Below are positions 59,708 through 64,000 of a stretch of DNA of 64,000 bases, piece after piece. Position numbers and translations under genes: made by a program. This DNA comes from Seongchinamella unica (GTDB lineage: Bacteria > Pseudomonadota > Gammaproteobacteria > Pseudomonadales > Halieaceae): positions 1,355,724 to 1,419,723 of the forward strand of contig NZ_SMSE01000001.1 in NCBI RefSeq assembly GCF_004354085.1, read 5' to 3'. Numbering within the stretch: the stretch's first letter is position 1; the number at the start of each line of letters is the position of its first letter. The notes below the pieces were generated by a model. That model made no database searches. It was not told the origin of the DNA and worked only from the letters and a program-made list of their open reading frames with translations.

Positions 59708-60388
59708 ATGAACGTGAGAATCGTGGCGCTGCTGGCAGCGGTGCTACCCTTTGCTGCGGTCCAGCTAACCTATCTCGTGGCCGCCGCCCATGGCCTTGTG
59801 GATTGGTGTTTTCCCTATATCGACAGCTGCACCTCGATCAGTGCTACCGGGCGCGAGCCCCCGGCCAGCTACCTGTTCCGCGCTAGCATGCTTCCGGCGG
59901 CAATGCTGATGATGGCCTACTGGTGGTTCAATTACAGTTGGCTGGGTCACCTCCACCGCCAGCGGGGGAACAGCCGCCAGTGGCGCAATCGCTGGATGCT
60001 GGGTCTGGGCATTGCCGCCTGCATTGGCCTTATTCTGTATGTCACGGTACTGGGCGAGCGCGGGGATGCCTGGCGCACCCAGCGACGGGTGGGGACCATT
60101 ATGTTCTTCTCCTTTACTTTCCTGGCCCAGTTGTTGATGCTGGCCCAGCTGGGCGCCCTCAGGGTAGCCGGTGTTCGTCCGGGACTGTTGACCGCCATGC
60201 GGCTGGTGCTGCTCTCGTTGCTGCTGCTGGGGCTGCTCACAGTGATACTCGATGCCTGGAATGAACAGTGGTACGAGACCATCGAGGACGCTGTTGAGTG
60301 GGTGCTTTCGCTGTTGCTGCAGGGCAATTTCCTGCTGGGTTATTTTGTCTGGCGACAGGCGGGCTGGCGCCTGGAGGTAAAGGAGTGA
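59708..60388 (+). CDS. Integral membrane protein, Frag1/DRAM/Sfk1-like
   Basis: 226-residue protein with about six hydrophobic segments. The stretch FPYIDSCTSISATGREPPAS near residue 35 resembles the FPYIS-x-TG-x-xPP loop of the Frag1/DRAM/Sfk1 family. The rest (MLGLGIAACIGLILYVTVLG, AWRTQRRVGTIMFFSFTFLA) also fits that family's helix order. Function unknown. It starts 75 bp from the divergent symporter and ends 4 bp before the dehydratase gene, so the two are probably cotranscribed. Confidence 0.65.
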   Translation: MNVRIVALLAAVLPFAAVQLTYLVAAAHGLVDWCFPYIDSCTSISATGREPPASYLFRASMLPAAMLMMAYWWFNYSWLGHLHRQRGNSRQWRNRWMLGLGIAACIGLILYVTVLGERGDAWRTQRRVGTIMFFSFTFLAQLLMLAQLGALRVAGVRPGLLTAMRLVLLSLLLLGLLTVILDAWNEQWYETIEDAVEWVLSLLLQGNFLLGYFVWRQAGWRLEVKE

Positions 60389-60392
60389 ACCG

Positions 60393-61364
60393 ATGACCGC
60401 GACCGCGTCGCTGGATTTTGACCAGGTGCTTGCCGCCGGCGAGCGTATTGCCGGGAAGCTGCATCGCACGCCAGTGCTGACCAGTCATTTACTGGATGAG
60501 CTGACCGGCGCCGAGGTGTTTTTCAAAGCCGAACACCTGCAGAAAGTGGGCGCATTCAAGGCTCGCGGGGCCACCAATGCCGTGCTCAGGCTGGATACCG
60601 ACCGGGCCCGCGCGGGGGTGGCCACCCACTCCTCGGGAAATCACGGCGCTGCCCTGGCCATGGCGGCCGCCGCACGCGGCATTGCGGCCCATATTGTCAT
60701 GCCGGCGAACGCGCCGGAGGTGAAAAAAGCAGCGGTGGCGGCCTACGGCGGGCTGATTGTGGAATGCGAGCCGACCCTGGCGGCGAGGGAAGAGACCCTG
60801 GCGAGAGTGGTTGCCGCCACTGGTGCCAGCGAAATTCACCCCTATAACCATCCTGACATCATCGCCGGGCAGGGTACGGCAGCGCTGGAGTTACTGCAGC
60901 AGGTCGACAATCTCGACGTGGTCGTCGTGCCGGTGGGCGGTGGGGGTTTGCTCGCGGGTACGGCCCTGGCGGTGAAGGGAAGCAAGGTTGGCGCGGAGGT
61001 GCTGGCGGTAGAGCCCGAGGGAGCCGACGACGCCTTTCGCTCATTAGGGCTTGGCCAGTTGCAGCCCCAGACCAACCCCAGAACCATAGCCGACGGCTTG
61101 CGTACCAGCCTTGGTGAACTCAATTTCAGTATCATCCGTACACAGGTAGATACTATTATCACCGTGCCCGATACCCGCATTGTGGAGGCCATGCAGCTGC
61201 AGTGGAGCCGTATGAAGCAGGTTGTCGAGCCCTCCGGTGCGGTCAGTTTTGCCGGGCTGCTGGAGCACCCGGAGCGGTTTCGCGGCCGGCGGGTGGGTGT
61301 GGTGATCAGTGGCGGCAACCTGGACCTGACAAACTTGCCCTGGGTGAATCGGGAGGTCTCTTGA
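60393..61364 (+). CDS. Serine/threonine dehydratase family PLP enzyme
   Basis: 323-residue fold-type II PLP enzyme. The PLP lysine is K56 in VGAFKARGA, the serine loop is HSSGNHGAALAMAA, and the phosphate-binding loop is VPVGGGGLLAG. Single-domain length, without the C-terminal regulatory ACT-like part of IlvA, puts it in the catabolic threonine/serine dehydratase, hydroxyaspartate ammonia-lyase and serine racemase group. Which reaction it performs cannot be decided from sequence. Its stop overlaps the next gene start (TTGA). Confidence 0.88.
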   Translation: MTATASLDFDQVLAAGERIAGKLHRTPVLTSHLLDELTGAEVFFKAEHLQKVGAFKARGATNAVLRLDTDRARAGVATHSSGNHGAALAMAAAARGIAAHIVMPANAPEVKKAAVAAYGGLIVECEPTLAAREETLARVVAATGASEIHPYNHPDIIAGQGTAALELLQQVDNLDVVVVPVGGGGLLAGTALAVKGSKVGAEVLAVEPEGADDAFRSLGLGQLQPQTNPRTIADGLRTSLGELNFSIIRTQVDTIITVPDTRIVEAMQLQWSRMKQVVEPSGAVSFAGLLEHPERFRGRRVGVVISGGNLDLTNLPWVNREVS

Positions 61365-62206
61365 AACAGGCGTTACGCTTGACGATTCTGGCAGGATTAC
61401 TACTCAGCATAGGCGGCTGCAGCAGTACCACCTTTGTCTACAACCGGCTGGATTTCATCATCCCGTGGTATGTGGGCAAGTACGTGGACCTGACCCGTGA
61501 CCAGAAAAAATTCCTCGATGCGCAACTGGCGCCGTTTCTCAGCTGGCATCGAAATGAAGAATTACCGCTGTACCTGGGTATTGTGGATGACATCGAGCTG
61601 GTCCTGGAGGGTCCCGTAACCGGCGCCGGGGTGGCCGCCCTGGCGACAAGTTTCGAGGAGGCCTGGTTGCGTGTGGAGTACCGCGGCCTGGAGTGGATGC
61701 TGGCCCTGGGGGGGCAATTGTCGCGGCAGCAGATGATGGAGTTCGTCGCCGAACTGCGGGAAAAACAGGTTGAATACGAGGAAGAGTACCTGTCACGCAG
61801 TGACCAGGAGTACAGGGAGGAGGCCTATGAAAATTTGCAGGACTCTGCCCAGGATTTTCTCGGCCGGCTGGATTGGGGGCAGCGCGGGATACTGGAGGAG
61901 GCGGCGGCGCAGCTGCAGCGTTCCGATGCGATCTGGTTGCGCGAGCGCGCCCGCTGGCTGGATCGGCTGGAGGCACTGCTGCAGCGCGAAGAGGGCTGGC
62001 AGGAAGGCGTACGTGAAGCCCTGCGCAACCGCGAACAGACCACCTCGGAGGACTATCGGGCGGTGTATGAACATAATTCGCGGGTCATTTACCAGGGGCT
62101 GGCGACGCTGGCCAATACCCGCAGCGACAAGCAGGACCGGCGCCTGCGCAAGCGGCTGGACGACCTGCGCGAGGATATCGAGTCGCTGATCGCCGCTGGC
62201 GCGTAG
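61361..62206 (+). CDS. Outer-membrane-type lipoprotein, DUF6279-like
   Basis: 281-residue lipoprotein. I place the start at the TTG at 61361, with GGGAGG just upstream and a four-base TTGA overlap with the previous stop; the open frame extends further back inside the dehydratase gene. The signal sequence KQALRLTILAGLLLSIGGC has a lipobox with C20. The mature part (SSTTFVYNRLDFIIPWYVGK, DLTRDQKKFLDAQLAPFLSWH) is helical and charged, with long coiled stretches of Glu, Arg and Gln. The text matches the DUF6279 family, of unknown function. Confidence 0.8.
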   Translation: MKQALRLTILAGLLLSIGGCSSTTFVYNRLDFIIPWYVGKYVDLTRDQKKFLDAQLAPFLSWHRNEELPLYLGIVDDIELVLEGPVTGAGVAALATSFEEAWLRVEYRGLEWMLALGGQLSRQQMMEFVAELREKQVEYEEEYLSRSDQEYREEAYENLQDSAQDFLGRLDWGQRGILEEAAAQLQRSDAIWLRERARWLDRLEALLQREEGWQEGVREALRNREQTTSEDYRAVYEHNSRVIYQGLATLANTRSDKQDRRLRKRLDDLREDIESLIAAGA

Positions 62207-62236
62207 GGCCGCGCTGATCGGCCGGCGGTGCGCGTG

Positions 62237-64000
62237 TTAATCCAGTAGCGACAAATCCCTCACCGCGCCCTTGTCGGCACTGGTGACCATCTTGGCGTAA
62301 ACCTTCAGCGCCGGCGTCACCTTCCGCGGCCGCGGGTCCACCGGCTTCCAGGCTTTATCACCCCGGGCTTCCATGGCCGCCCGGCGCGCCGCCAGTTCTT
62401 CGTCTGACAGCTTCACGTTAATACTGCGCCCGGGAATATCGATCTCGATAGTGTCGCCCTGTTCCACCAGGCCGATGGCGCCGCCAGCGGCTGCTTCCGG
62501 TGAGGCATGGCCAATGGACAGACCGGAAGTGCCGCCGGAAAAGCGGCCGTCGGTGAGCAGGGCGCAGGCCTTGCCCAGCCCCTTGGATTTGATGTAGCTG
62601 GTGGGGTAGAGCATTTCCTGCATACCGGGGCCGCCGCGGGGACCCTCGTAGCGCACAATCACCACATCCCCGGCTTTGACCCGGTCGTTGAGAATATCGT
62701 CCACAGCCGCTTCCTGGCTTTCGCAGATATGGGCAGGGCCGGAGAACACCAGTATGGATTCATCCACCCCCGAGGTTTTCACCACGCAACCGTCCTCGGC
62801 AATATTGCCGGTGAGCACCGCCAGGCCCCCCTCCAGGGAAAAGGCGTTGTCCAGGGAGCGGATGCAGCCTTCCGCACGGTCGTCATCCAGGCTGGGCCAG
62901 CGGGTATCCTGGCTGAATGCGGTCTGGGTGGGGATGCCGCCGGGGCCGGCGCTGTAAAACTTGTGCACCTCGGCGTTGTCGGTGCGCACGATGTCCCAGT
63001 TGTCCAGCGCATCGCCCATAGTGGGGCTGTGAACGGTGGGACACCGGGTGTGCAGCAGGCCGGCACGGTCGAGTTCGCCGAGTATGCCCATGATGCCGCC
63101 GGCCCGGTGCACGTCTTCCATGTGGTATTTCGGGGTATTGGGCGCCACCTTGCACAGCTGCGGGACTTTGCGTGACAGCCGGTCGATATCTTTCATGGTG
63201 AAATCCAGCTCCGCTTCCTGGGCCGCAGCCAGCAGGTGGAGGATGGTGTTGGTGGAGCCGCCCATGGCGATATCCAGGCACATGGCGTTCTCAAAGGCCT
63301 CGAAACTGCCGATATTGCGCGGCAGTACGGATTCATCGTTCTGCTCGTAATAGCGTTTGCAGAGCTCTACCACCAGCCGGCCGGCGCGCAGGAACAGCTG
63401 TTCCCGGTCGGCGTGGGTTGCCAGGGTGGAGCCATTGCCAGGCAGTGAGAGCCCCAGTGCCTCGGTCAGGCAATTCATGGAATTGGCAGTGAACATGCCC
63501 GAGCAGGAGCCGCAGGTGGGGCAGGCTGAACGCTCGTACTCCGCCACCTGCTCATCACTGGCAGAATCGTCCACAGCGATGACCATGGCGTCCACCAGGT
63601 CCAGCTTGTGTTCGGAAAGTTTTGTTTTTCCCGCCTCCATCGGCCCCCCGGAGACAAATACCACCGGAATGTTCAGGCGCATGGCGGCATTGAGCATGCC
63701 GGGGGTGATCTTGTCGCAGTTGGAGATACAGACCATGGCGTCGGCACAGTGGGCATTGACCATGTACTCCACCGAATCGGAAATGATATCCCGGGAGGGC
63801 AGGCTGTAGAGCATGCCATCGTGGCCCATGGCGATGCCATCGTCCACGGCAATGGTGTTGAACTCCTTGGCCACGCCGCCGGCCGCTTCAATCTCCCGCG
63901 CGACTAGCTGGCCCAGGTCTTTCAGGTGGACGTGGCCCGGGACGAACTGGGTAAAGGAGTTGACCACGGCGATAATCGGTTTGCCGAAGTCACCGTCTTT
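62237..64000 (-). CDS. ilvD: Dihydroxy-acid dehydratase (5' end outside the window)
   Basis: Partial gene for the Fe-S dehydratase that makes the 2-keto acid precursors of valine and isoleucine, which also feed LeuA. The frame is open to the right edge, so the first 25-35 residues are missing. Fe-S and active-site motifs are visible: [14 protein letters not shown] and [20 protein letters not shown] (by ends), plus [20 protein letters not shown] in the C-terminal domain. The product ends [12 protein letters not shown]. It converges on the lipoprotein gene. Confidence 0.97.
   Translation of the reverse strand, partial: KDGDFGKPIIAVVNSFTQFVPGHVHLKDLGQLVAREIEAAGGVAKEFNTIAVDDGIAMGHDGMLYSLPSRDIISDSVEYMVNAHCADAMVCISNCDKITPGMLNAAMRLNIPVVFVSGGPMEAGKTKLSEHKLDLVDAMVIAVDDSASDEQVAEYERSACPTCGSCSGMFTANSMNCLTEALGLSLPGNGSTLATHADREQLFLRAGRLVVELCKRYYEQNDESVLPRNIGSFEAFENAMCLDIAMGGSTNTILHLLAAAQEAELDFTMKDIDRLSRKVPQLCKVAPNTPKYHMEDVHRAGGIMGILGELDRAGLLHTRCPTVHSPTMGDALDNWDIVRTDNAEVHKFYSAGPGGIPTQTAFSQDTRWPSLDDDRAEGCIRSLDNAFSLEGGLAVLTGNIAEDGCVVKTSGVDESILVFSGPAHICESQEAAVDDILNDRVKAGDVVIVRYEGPRGGPGMQEMLYPTSYIKSKGLGKACALLTDGRFSGGTSGLSIGHASPEAAAGGAIGLVEQGDTIEIDIPGRSINVKLSDEELAARRAAMEARGDKAWKPVDPRPRKVTPALKVYAKMVTSADKGAVRDLSLLD

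Overview
The window is a GC-rich chromosomal segment of a marine-type gammaproteobacterium. It starts inside recF and ends inside ilvD, both cut by the window edges. Gene order closely follows the origin-proximal part of Pseudomonas-like genomes: recF-gyrB; then glyQ-glyS-gmhB, an lpxL-type acyltransferase, trkA, rsmB, fmt, def, tsaP-like, dprA, tsaC, hemF, aroE; then the aa3 cytochrome oxidase cluster; then polA-engB-cytochromes-dsbA. The ectoine operon, Na+-coupled symporters and compact layout suggest a marine lineage related to Cellvibrionales/Halieaceae. That placement is an inference, not a search result. No tRNA, rRNA, CRISPR array, transposase or prophage gene was seen.

Region 1 (1-3.2 kb): recF 3' end and gyrB. 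Region 2 (3.2-17.9 kb) separates gyrB from gmhB and is an ionic/osmotic stress block. On the minus strand it holds a MFS transporter, two MscS-type channels, a soluble MgtE-N/CBS protein, MgtE, RimK fused to a TrkA-C-like domain, a RimB-type retropepsin and an AstE/aspartoacylase-like zinc enzyme. Then come an UrcA-family protein, a Na+:solute symporter and the ectA-ectB-ectC-ask operon with a divergent MarR-type ectR. Together these cover ion flux, compatible-solute synthesis and uptake, and ribosome modification.

Region 3 (17.9-36 kb): rmuC, gmhB, glyS, glyQ, an LpxL-like acyltransferase and djlA. An intergenic pair of large inverted repeats follows, then the def-fmt-rsmB-trkA-trkH run. Divergently lie the LysM/TsaP-like protein, dprA, tsaC, hemF and aroE. 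Region 4 (36-47 kb): a gamma-carbonic-anhydrase-like protein, a YheV-like zinc ribbon, an unknown 210-residue protein, a MATE exporter, and the cytochrome oxidase operon with its assembly factors (coxB, coxA, cox11, coxC, DUF2909-like, surf1, a Sco-like protein, ctaB, sco1). The heme A synthase gene usually found in this cluster is absent.

Region 5 (47-53 kb): polA, a strong candidate small RNA gene with its own sigma-E-like promoter and terminator in the polA-engB gap (the Spot 42/ErsA position), engB, two c-type cytochromes and dsbA. Region 6 (53-64 kb): amino-acid metabolism and transport (cysteine synthase, Bcr-type exporter, SDR, Lrp regulator, leuA with a structured leader, alanine symporter, serine/threonine dehydratase, ilvD) plus a membrane protein and a lipoprotein. 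REP-like inverted and tandem repeats occur near 43.4 kb and 47.0 kb.
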